15,017 bases of DNA, from the NCBI GenBank assembly GCA_021782675.1, contig JAJXUS010000005.1, positions 1 to 15,017 on the forward strand, written 5' to 3'. Shown in pieces: positions 7,772 through 13,716 of the stretch. The number at the start of each line of letters is the position of its first letter. Position 1 is the stretch's first letter. A model generated the notes under the pieces. The model searched no databases, was not told the DNA's origin, and worked only from the letters and a program-made list of their open reading frames with translations. The stretch is from Acidobacteriota bacterium. GTDB lineage: Bacteria; Acidobacteriota; Terriglobia; Terriglobales; Acidobacteriaceae. Made by a program: the position numbers and the translations under genes.

Positions 7772-8827
7772 ATGGTTTCTCTGTCCTTAAAGCCCGATGT
7801 ATCCGAGACCCGAGACGAACTGACGGTCGTGCGCCCCAGGTCATCCCGTGAGCCAATCCCCTTTCCAGCGTCGGCGTCCGTAAAGACGCTTTCGCTGGGC
7901 CGCGAACTCGAAGACCAGTCGGCGGTCGGCGCCTTCTTTTCGAACCTCCGCGACACCTTTTTTCCGCGTAGACTTCCGCCGTTGGAGTTGCAGTCGAAGC
8001 CGGTGGCGGTCATCGACCCGATGGAAGTGCGCCGCGATCCGCGAACCAGCGCCATCTCTGCGATCATGCACGTCGCGATTGTGGCCGTGCTGGTTTGGTT
8101 TGCCATGCAGACGCGGCAGCACTTTGTCGCCCCCAAAAAGGTGGCGGTGGTGCCGATCCAGTTTCAGCCGATGATTCCTGTCACCGTCCCCGCGCCCAAG
8201 ACCATGGGTGGCGGCGGTGGTGGCGGCGCGCGGCAGATTGTTCCGCCGCAGCGGGCAAAGCTGCCTCCGGTCGAAAAAACTCCGATGATGCCGGTTGAAA
8301 CGCTGAAGGTCGATCATCCGAAGCTGGCGGCGACACCGGCCATCGCGATGCCGAAGCAGGTAAAGCTGCCGATGACGCCCATGATGCCGGCGCTCGGCAT
8401 GCCTACCTCCCCGCAGGTCGCCGTGGTCTCTCAGGGTAGCGGCTCCGGCGGCGGCTTTGGTATGGCGCATGGCGGTGGCATCGGCGGCGGAATTGGCAGT
8501 GGCGTCGGACCGGGAACGGGCGGCGGCTACGGCGGCGGCGTGATGAGCGTGGGTGGCGTTGTCTCCGCGCCACGGCTGGTTCATTCGGTTGAGCCGGCGT
8601 ATACCGATGCAGCGCGCCAGGCGCGTGAAGAAGGCACCGTATCCATTCAATTGATTGTGGATCCACGCGGCATGCCGGAAAATATTCACGTCGTAAAGTC
8701 GCTGGGCATGGGTCTTGACCAGAAGGCCGTCGCGGCGGTGCACCAGTACCGCTTTGCGCCGGCCATGTACCGCGGACATCCCGTTGCGGTGCAGATGGTG
8801 ATCGACGTGGCGTTCCATCTGGATTAA
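7772..8827 (+). CDS. tonB: TonB-like energy transducer
   Basis: The 351-residue product is a TonB family protein. It has a cytoplasmic N-terminus of about 92 residues, one membrane span at about 93-112 (ISAIMHVAIVAVLVWFAM), a Pro/Met/Lys-rich periplasmic linker and a Gly-rich stretch (about 221-262). The C-terminal TonB domain is at about 266-351, with PAYTDAARQAREEGTV, an LIVDPRG strand, YRFAPAMYRGHPVAV and a final VIDVAFHLD strand. TonB transmits proton-motive energy through ExbB/ExbD to outer-membrane transporters; none of these partners is in the window. ATG 7772 was chosen because the upstream open frame overlaps the nucleotidyltransferase gene out of frame and is not protein-like. No good Shine-Dalgarno precedes it, and a TTG at 7730 is the alternative. 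It is likely one of several TonB paralogues. Confidence 0.85.
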   Translation: MVSLSLKPDVSETRDELTVVRPRSSREPIPFPASASVKTLSLGRELEDQSAVGAFFSNLRDTFFPRRLPPLELQSKPVAVIDPMEVRRDPRTSAISAIMHVAIVAVLVWFAMQTRQHFVAPKKVAVVPIQFQPMIPVTVPAPKTMGGGGGGGARQIVPPQRAKLPPVEKTPMMPVETLKVDHPKLAATPAIAMPKQVKLPMTPMMPALGMPTSPQVAVVSQGSGSGGGFGMAHGGGIGGGIGSGVGPGTGGGYGGGVMSVGGVVSAPRLVHSVEPAYTDAARQAREEGTVSIQLIVDPRGMPENIHVVKSLGMGLDQKAVAAVHQYRFAPAMYRGHPVAVQMVIDVAFHLD

Positions 8828-8832
8828 GAACA

Positions 8833-8850
8833 GCCGCCAGCATAGGCGGC
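8833..8850. other. Short GC hairpin after the TonB-like gene
   Basis: GCCGCC (8833-8838) and GGCGGC (8845-8850) form a 6-bp hairpin 5 bases after the stop codon. No T tract follows, so it is not itself a terminator. It may stabilise the 3' end ahead of the true terminator at 8891. Confidence 0.4.
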
Positions 8851-8890
8851 CTGTATTCAAAGCGTTTCAATCTATGATCGGTGCAATACA

Positions 8891-8924
8891 GATAGCGCCT
8901 CCGTAAGGAGGCGCTATCTTGTTT
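8891..8924 (+). terminator. Intrinsic terminator of the TPR-nucleotidyltransferase-TonB set
   Basis: GATAGCGCCTCC (8891-8902) and GGAGGCGCTATC (8907-8918) form a perfect 12-bp stem with a GTAA tetraloop. It is followed by TTGTTTT. This is a textbook Rho-independent terminator on the plus strand, 64 bp after the TonB stop. Confidence 0.9.
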
Positions 8925-9009
8925 TCCGCGCTTTCACTGTTGTCGTCGAGGAACATTTGTCAGACATGCGAGGGATGCTCATGATCACTGTTCCCGCAGA
9001 GTAATGCCC
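8925..9009. other. Intergenic spacer with no recognisable feature
   Basis: Between the terminator and the repeat array I see no gene, hairpin or promoter that can be supported. Confidence 0.4.
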
Positions 9010-9310
9010 GTCATTCTGAGCGAAGCGAAGTATCCGGGCATTGCCTGTTTGCTGCAATACAGGAGGTCCTTCGCTCCTCGCAGGATGACACCCAGTGCGG
9101 CGGGCATTCACGGTTACCGAGTCATTCTGAGCGAAGCGAAGAATCCGGGCATTGCCTGTTTGCTGCAATACAGAGGTCCTTCGCTCCTCGCAGGATGACA
9201 CCCGGTGCGGCGGGCATTCACGGTTACCGAGTCATTCTGAGCGAAGCGAAGAATCCTGGCATTGGCTTTTCACGGCAAATGCAGCGATCCTTCGCTACGC
9301 CCAGAATGGC
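9010..9310. repeat. Three-unit array of dispersed acidobacterial repeats (imperfect palindromes)
   Basis: Units start at 9010, 9121 and 9231 with GTCATTCTGAGCGAAGCGAA. Units 1 and 2 are 111 and 110 bp and almost identical along their whole length, including the spacer ending CGGTTACCGA. They differ by one inserted G and a few substitutions. Unit 3 keeps the left end but diverges after about 25 bp, and it ends with its own inverted right end (CCTTCGCTACGCCCAGAATG). In each unit the right end is an imperfect reverse complement of the left end, so the transcript could fold. The pattern suggests a REP/MITE-like non-coding element that duplicated locally. Open frames across it, giving peptides such as ILRFAQND, are artefacts. 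Confidence 0.85.
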
Positions 9311-9336
9311 ATGCGGTGCTGTGAAGCCTTCCTTGT

Positions 9337-10554
9337 TTACTTCGGCTGGCTAACGGCAACGGAGCGGATCTGCGGCTGTTTGGGCGCCGCGGTCGGGCTG
9401 CGGTAGTAGCCTTTGCGCGTCCGCACAATCAGCCTGCCGAGCTTCGGCGCTTCCGCCTCTACGCGTACCGTGCGATAGCCGCCTTCGCTGGCCGGCTTGG
9501 TGGAGTGATAGCCCAGCGTGTACTGGTCGCGAATGTCTTGAGCCACCTGCATGGCAATGGCATCCACGTCGTCCAGCGAAGACGGAAAATAGGCCAACCC
9601 GCCCGTATCGTTGGACAGCTCTTCCAGCGCATCTTTGGCTACAGCCGCGTCCTTGCGGTCCTCGTCATACAGCAGCCCAATCGAGTAGACGACCGGACCG
9701 CCCAGCCGCTGCACCCGGGCCACGGCCTGCTGCAGGCTGTAGCGGGAGGCATCGTCGGCGCCGTCTGTGATGATCAGGAGCACCTGCTTGGGATGGGTGG
9801 CGTGGGCGGAGAGCTCATCGGCCGACGCAACGACCGCGTCATACAGCGCCGTCACGCTCTTCGCGTCAATGTGGGACAGGCCACGCTCCAGGTCGGCGCG
9901 GTTGGAGGTCAGACTGGCGTCGAGATAGGGCCGGTCGGAGAAGTTAACAATAAAGGCTGCATCCTGCGGGTTGGAGGCGCGGATGAGGTCGAGCGCGGCC
10001 TGATTCACGGCGGCCCGCTTGCCGCGCATAGAGCCGGAGTTGTCGATGAGAATGCCCATTGAGACGGGCACGTCGCCGTGCTGGAACGATTCAATCGTCT
10101 GCGGCACGCCATCTTCCCAGATATTGAAGTTCTTCGCCGTCAGCCCATTGACCAATTTGCCCCTCTGGTTGACGACGGTGCAGTACTGCACCACTTCGTT
10201 GACATCTTCGCGCAGGCGGTAGATGCCGTTCTTGCCTTTTTCAACCGCGGTGCCCGCGGTTGTTGCGGTGGTGGTCTTGGGTGCGGGGGCAACCACATCC
10301 GGCGATGGAACGGGGTCGCGGTCCACCATCAGGCTGGGTTGCGGCTCAGGCCGCGTGGGGTCAAAGTTGCTGGCCGGGCTGGCGGCCTGCGACGCGCTGG
10401 CTTGCGGCTCTGCGGCCTGGGCCGGAGCGGTCCGGGTTGGAGCGGTTTGGGTCGCCCCGGTTTGGGCGCGGGCGATGGATGGCACGGCGGCAGCCAGAGT
10501 CAGAATCCACAAAATACGGGAGGGTTGCAGGCGGAACGGCACGAGTAACGGCAT
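9337..10554 (-). CDS. Secreted von Willebrand factor A-domain protein (acidobacterial VWFA-related type)
   Basis: The 405-residue product starts with a signal peptide (MPLLVPFRL, hydrophobic core, SIARA before Q31), then an Ala/Pro/Thr-rich linker to about residue 105. A beta-rich region includes KNFNIWEDGVPQTIESF, typical of the acidobacterial VWFA-related proteins, and the VWA domain runs from about 163 to 345. The metal-binding MIDAS is intact: DNSGS at 171-175, T235 in SVTALYDA and D264 in ITDGADD. The C-terminal DQYTLGYHSTKP and VRTRKGYYR motifs also match that family. VWA domains mediate metal-dependent protein binding; a periplasmic or surface adhesion or scaffold role is inferred. ATG 10554 was chosen for the signal peptide, although no clear Shine-Dalgarno precedes it. 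An in-frame start at 10662 would add 36 residues of non-signal sequence. Confidence 0.88.
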   Translation of the reverse strand: MPLLVPFRLQPSRILWILTLAAAVPSIARAQTGATQTAPTRTAPAQAAEPQASASQAASPASNFDPTRPEPQPSLMVDRDPVPSPDVVAPAPKTTTATTAGTAVEKGKNGIYRLREDVNEVVQYCTVVNQRGKLVNGLTAKNFNIWEDGVPQTIESFQHGDVPVSMGILIDNSGSMRGKRAAVNQAALDLIRASNPQDAAFIVNFSDRPYLDASLTSNRADLERGLSHIDAKSVTALYDAVVASADELSAHATHPKQVLLIITDGADDASRYSLQQAVARVQRLGGPVVYSIGLLYDEDRKDAAVAKDALEELSNDTGGLAYFPSSLDDVDAIAMQVAQDIRDQYTLGYHSTKPASEGGYRTVRVEAEAPKLGRLIVRTRKGYYRSPTAAPKQPQIRSVAVSQPK

Positions 10555-10694
10555 AGGGTTCGGAATTGCTGGCGCAGCCTCTAGTATGGAACTGTAACGC
10601 AGCCCGGACACGGCTCCGCATGTTGGAGCGGCAAAAGACGGCTTCGCGTTGCTTGCGTGCATCCAATGTTGCGACTGATTGGAACGACTCCCAG
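10555..10694. promoter_or_regulatory. Divergent intergenic region between the VWA and exported-protein genes
   Basis: About 140 bp lies between two divergent genes and must carry, or overlap, their promoters. I could not assign a convincing -35/-10 pair in either direction. Only a weak GGA (10681-10683) precedes the ATG at 10695. Confidence 0.35.
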
Positions 10695-11735
10695 ATGCAG
10701 ATGACGCCTATTCGGAATTTTATCCTGTTTGTTTTGATGCTTTTTGCCGGTATGCCGTGGCTGTTGGGTCCGGCGCGGGCTGCAACCTGCACCACCGAGG
10801 CGCAGATGACGGCTGCCCAGCGGGATAGCCTGGCGCAGGCCGCCCGTAAACTGGCCGGTCTGGTGCAGCAGGGGAACGTCGCAGCCGCCAAAGCCGATAC
10901 CTTGCCTGTGGTGGCGGCAAACTTCGACGGCATCGCCGCGTCGATCACGGCGCTGCACCCCAGCATCGCGCAGGCATCGGTCGTTATCTACGACATGTAT
11001 GCGCTCGATGCTTCCACGGAGCCGGCCGGCGGCGGGCAGACCGACTTCTATTGCGGCTCGCCGGTGGTCGTCTTCAACTTTACCGGCCTGCCGCCGGGTA
11101 AATATGGCGTTGTCATCCTGCATGCCACCGGAGTGCCCAAGCCGCAGCAGATCGCGCTGATCTTTGCCGAAGCGTCGCCGGACCAGTGGCAACTGGCGGG
11201 TTTTGTCTCAAAGCCGATGCTCCTCGCGGGGCATGATGGCCTGTGGTACTGGACGCAGGGCCGCGCTTACGCGCAGAAGAACATGAACTGGGACGCCTGG
11301 TTTTATCTGCAAACGGCCGTGGACCTCCTGAATCCGGCGGACTATGTCTCCAGCCCTAATTTGGGCAAACTGCAGCAAGAGGAGGAGAAGGTCCGTCCGT
11401 CGGCGCTGCCCGCCGGCCAGCCAATGACCCTCACCCGCAACGGGCAGTCGTATTCCGTTACTGCGCTCTCCCCATCTGCGGAGTTCGGTCCCCTCGACCT
11501 GGAGATCAACTATTCGCCGACCGCGTCACAGGTGGCGATTTTGCGGGACCCGGTGGCGGCGCGCCAGCAGGCGGTGGCGATCATGCAGGCTCTGCTGCTG
11601 CAGCATCCCGAGCTTCGGCAGGCTTTCCACGGTCTGTGGGTGCAGGCCAGTCAGAACAATGCCGCCATCTATTCGCTGGAACTGCCGATGAACCAGATCG
11701 CGCCGGCGACTGCCCAGGCAGCCACCGCGCATTGA
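10695..11735 (+). CDS. Exported protein of unknown function
   Basis: I do not recognise a family. The 346-residue product starts with a Sec signal peptide (MQMTPIRN, hydrophobic core, GPARA with cleavage near residue 29). A helical Ala/Gln-rich region (about 35-95) follows, then a beta-rich part (about 96-175) with VVIYDMYALD and PPGKYGVVILHATG. A segment around 183-215 (GLWYWTQGRAYAQKNMNW, then a second helix) resembles a TPR-like helix pair. The C-terminal half is mixed. The mature protein has two cysteines, near residues 32 and 120, which could pair in the periplasm. ATG 10695 was chosen over an in-frame ATG at 10566, which would place 43 non-signal residues first; ATG 10701 is also possible. 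Its stop codon lies 6 bp from the stop of the convergent lipoprotein gene. Confidence 0.7.
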   Translation: MQMTPIRNFILFVLMLFAGMPWLLGPARAATCTTEAQMTAAQRDSLAQAARKLAGLVQQGNVAAAKADTLPVVAANFDGIAASITALHPSIAQASVVIYDMYALDASTEPAGGGQTDFYCGSPVVVFNFTGLPPGKYGVVILHATGVPKPQQIALIFAEASPDQWQLAGFVSKPMLLAGHDGLWYWTQGRAYAQKNMNWDAWFYLQTAVDLLNPADYVSSPNLGKLQQEEEKVRPSALPAGQPMTLTRNGQSYSVTALSPSAEFGPLDLEINYSPTASQVAILRDPVAARQQAVAIMQALLLQHPELRQAFHGLWVQASQNNAAIYSLELPMNQIAPATAQAATAH

Positions 11736-11741
11736 TGCTGG

Positions 11742-12923
11742 CTACCAGTACGTGATCGACATGTTGTCCACGTAGGTCACGTTCGCCGACTGCTTGGAGT
11801 TGCCATCCATCTGGTAGTTCGCGGTCACGCCCCACCAGCTCGAGGGGACCGTGCCGGGTGCGTCCGTTTTGTTCAGCGTGTAGGTCGTGCCGTTCAAGGT
11901 AATGGTCTGGTAGAGCAGCGTGTTGTCCGCCTGGCGCTGCACCTGAATCTGCAGGTGGTTCCAGCCGTTGACGAAGTTGCAGGGAACTCCGGCCGAGAAC
12001 CACTTCCCTTCCACGTTATTCCAGATGTCCCAGTTGCCATCGCCAAGGTGGTTGCACTGGTGACCCCAGATCATGCTGGCGCCATTCATATACATACTCA
12101 CGTCGAACTCCAGCACCTGCGTTATCGCTGCATTGGTCACGTAGAAGTCGGCGGTGTAGATGAAGTTGTGCAGTGTCGGCAGCAGTTGATGATCCGCGTC
12201 CTGCAACTGCGGCGCGTTCTGTCCCATCACCTGCGCGGAGAATAATGCGTCCGAATACGGCACCGTCCCACCCAGGTTGAACTGCGTTGCATTATTGCTC
12301 AGGGACGGGGACGTAACGCCGTATTTCATGGAATAGCTGACACCCGAGCAGTTCGAGGTGCAGTCGTTATAGTACGGCGCGAACTGGCCGAAGGTTCGCC
12401 AGTTGCCCGACGCGGTCTGCACGTTGGAGATGACGGTTCCCTGCGAGGCCGGGGTCGATCCCGATCCGCCCGAGCTGCCCGAGCTGCCCGAGCTGCCTGA
12501 ACCGGAGCTGGAACCGCTGCTGGAACCCGATCCGCTCGCGGAGCCGGAGCCGCTGGTCGAACCGGAACCGCTGGTCGAACTGGAACCGCTGCTGGAACCG
12601 GAACCGCTGGTCGAACCCGATCCGCTCGCGGAGCCGGAGCCGCTGGTCGAACCGGAACCACTGGTCGAACCGGAACCACTGGTCGAGCCCGAACCGCCCG
12701 AAGACGAGCCACTGGACGAACTTCCACCGCTGCCCACGTTGGTGGAGGTGCCTGCGACCGATGGGGCGGAAGCGACCGCCGTACTGCCACTCATGTTGCC
12801 GCCCCCGCAGCCGGCCAGTAAAACAAGAATTCCAAGCGTCAAAAGCGCCCAAAACGACGGCGCCCACTGACGCAGAAGGTCACGCTTCGCGTGAATCTGC
12901 GAATTACCCTCGCGGCAGACCAT
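11742..12923 (-). CDS. Lipoprotein with Ser/Gly-repeat stalk and C-terminal domain shared with the divergent neighbour
   Basis: The 393-residue product has an unusually long polar N-region, a hydrophobic stretch (about 22-37) and a lipobox ILVLLAGC with the lipidated Cys at 39. A Ser/Gly/Thr/Ala linker follows from about 64 to 156, mostly six-residue SGSGST-type units. The C-terminal domain (about 163-393) contains GQFAPYYNDCTSNCSGV, QVLEFDVSMYMNG, CNHLGDGNWDIWNN and a terminal VDNMSITYW. Its cysteines are C188, C192, C290 and C315. The same domain ends the protein encoded from 13717. I do not recognise it; a lectin-like beta-sandwich is a guess from its Trp/Asn/aromatic content. ATG 12923 was chosen for AGGAG at 12931-12935; an upstream in-frame GTG at 12959 lacks this. 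The protein is probably anchored in the outer membrane with the domain displayed on a flexible stalk. Confidence 0.82.
   Translation of the reverse strand: MVCREGNSQIHAKRDLLRQWAPSFWALLTLGILVLLAGCGGGNMSGSTAVASAPSVAGTSTNVGSGGSSSSGSSSGGSGSTSGSGSTSGSGSTSGSGSASGSGSTSGSGSSSGSSSTSGSGSTSGSGSASGSGSSSGSSSGSGSSGSSGSSGGSGSTPASQGTVISNVQTASGNWRTFGQFAPYYNDCTSNCSGVSYSMKYGVTSPSLSNNATQFNLGGTVPYSDALFSAQVMGQNAPQLQDADHQLLPTLHNFIYTADFYVTNAAITQVLEFDVSMYMNGASMIWGHQCNHLGDGNWDIWNNVEGKWFSAGVPCNFVNGWNHLQIQVQRQADNTLLYQTITLNGTTYTLNKTDAPGTVPSSWWGVTANYQMDGNSKQSANVTYVDNMSITYW
12456..12734 (-). repeat. 18-bp-unit minisatellite encoding the Ser/Gly stalk
   Basis: Within the lipoprotein gene, about 280 bp consist of degenerate units of 18 bp (on the plus strand, GAACCGGAACCGCTGGTC and variants), with some 12- and 9-bp variants at the edges. 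There is also a higher-order repeat: a block containing CCCGATCCGCTCGCG recurs exactly 90 bp (five units) later (12526 and 12616). Units are multiples of 3, so copy-number changes would alter stalk length without a frameshift. Confidence 0.85.
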
Positions 12924-13259
12924 AGAGTCTCTCCTGCAGGGTCCGGCAACTGAAGACACGCCGACTTGCGGCGATCCAAAGTTGGTTCAGACTGAGTGAT
13001 TGTGTGGTGACAACTGTAATCGCATATCGGCGATTCGGTAACAGAAAAGACGGGTACTTTCGATTACCAAAGGAGCGGAGGCACGTAATGTCCGGTGGCG
13101 CAGGTCGTCAGGCGGCGTCTTCGCGGCTCGCCGGGTGGGTGGCTTTGCGTGGGCACATAGAGTTCGCTCACCGGCTTCTTTGGCGCATCGGAGGGCCGGA
13201 CCTTATCGGGCTGGAAGTTGTCAGATTGGCAGAAACTTGGCTGTGTAGTTTTGACCACT
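12924..13259. other. Intergenic region upstream of the lipoprotein gene
   Basis: No convincing gene was found. Small open frames on both strands across 13004-13261 overlap each other and show no family signature. Two short hairpins lie near the lipoprotein: CGCCG (12959-12963) with CGGCG (12969-12973), and AATCGC (13018-13023) with GCGATT (13030-13035). Both would be in its 5' leader if transcription starts upstream of about 13040. The lipoprotein promoter is not resolved. Confidence 0.45.
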
Positions 13260-13405
13260 AGACTGTGAAGATTTTTCTACGGTCTGGAAGTATTTGCACA
13301 GATTGCCAAAAAGATGCCTCGCTTCCACAATTTTTTCAAAAAAAGTAACGAGAGATGCTTTTTTTTGTAGAGAAGTTGTGTAAGGTAGGTGCATAACAAG
13401 TTTCC
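13260..13405. promoter_or_regulatory. AT-rich stretch, likely promoter region of the Ig-repeat protein
   Basis: Base composition drops sharply here compared with the GC-rich flanks. It includes TTTTTTCAAAAAAA (13331-13344) and a T8 run (13359-13366). AT-rich tracts of this kind often accompany promoters or nucleoid-protein binding. I cannot assign a specific -35/-10 pair with confidence. If a promoter is here, the downstream message would have a leader of over 300 bases. Confidence 0.35.
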
Positions 13406-13439
13406 GTTTTCTGCCTGCATTTCCCCCGATAACTACGAA

Positions 13440-13716
13440 GCAGCACCAGAGATTGACCGGATCAACAAGGGGCCAAGTCCCCCGTCCGGACAGGTCTGAG
13501 TGTGAGCTGAGAGCGTCGGACCCCGAATTTGCGCGGAGCACCAGGTAACATCCCACGCGCAAAACGAGGTTGTCGAGTGCTGTGTACGCTGTGCGGCTGA
13601 CACTCAGGCGACCCTTCGCAGCAGTAGTGCCTCGACTTCTCCGCCGCTAACCCGGCGCTGGAGCCCGACGAAATTTCCAACAGGCGCGCCGCTGGGGTGG
13701 CGCCCGAGGCAGATGG
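13440..13716 (+). other. Hairpin-rich 5' leader of the Ig-repeat protein gene (candidate structured RNA)
   Basis: Several inverted repeats lie in series. TTTGCGCG (13528-13535) pairs with CGCGCAAA (13556-13563). GTCGAG (13572-13577) pairs with CTCGAC (13631-13636) and encloses an inner CTGTGCG/CGCAgCAG stem. CGCCG (13642-13646) pairs with CGGCG (13653-13657). GGCGC (13683-13687) pairs with GCGCC (13700-13704), the last ending just before the Shine-Dalgarno GAGG (13706-13709). It does not match any riboswitch consensus I know. GC-rich DNA produces chance stems, so this is a candidate only. Confidence 0.35.

Noticed and set aside
9010-9310. Possible CRISPR array
   Set aside because: Units are about 110 bp and nearly identical throughout, with no short unique spacers and no cas genes, so this is a tandem or dispersed repeat.
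8914-9406. Open frames across the repeat array giving peptides such as ILRFAQND and HPARSEGPP
   Set aside because: These are translations of dispersed non-coding repeats, open on several frames and strands, and have no start context.
12403-12870. Long plus-strand open frame rich in Pro-Glu-Leu repeats, opposite the lipoprotein
   Set aside because: It is the complement of the Ser/Gly minisatellite. The minus-strand frame has a lipobox, a Shine-Dalgarno and a domain shared with a neighbour, so this frame is a shadow.
13004-13261. Small overlapping open frames on both strands upstream of the lipoprotein (for example ATG 13088 to TAG 13261 on plus)
   Set aside because: AAGGAG-like purines precede the plus-strand ATG, but the peptide has no family signature or clear signal peptide, and the minus-strand frame is equally open. 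Neither can be supported as a gene.
13440-13716. Cyclic-di-GMP (GEMM) or other known riboswitch
   Set aside because: The conserved core motifs of known classes were not found; only generic hairpins are visible.
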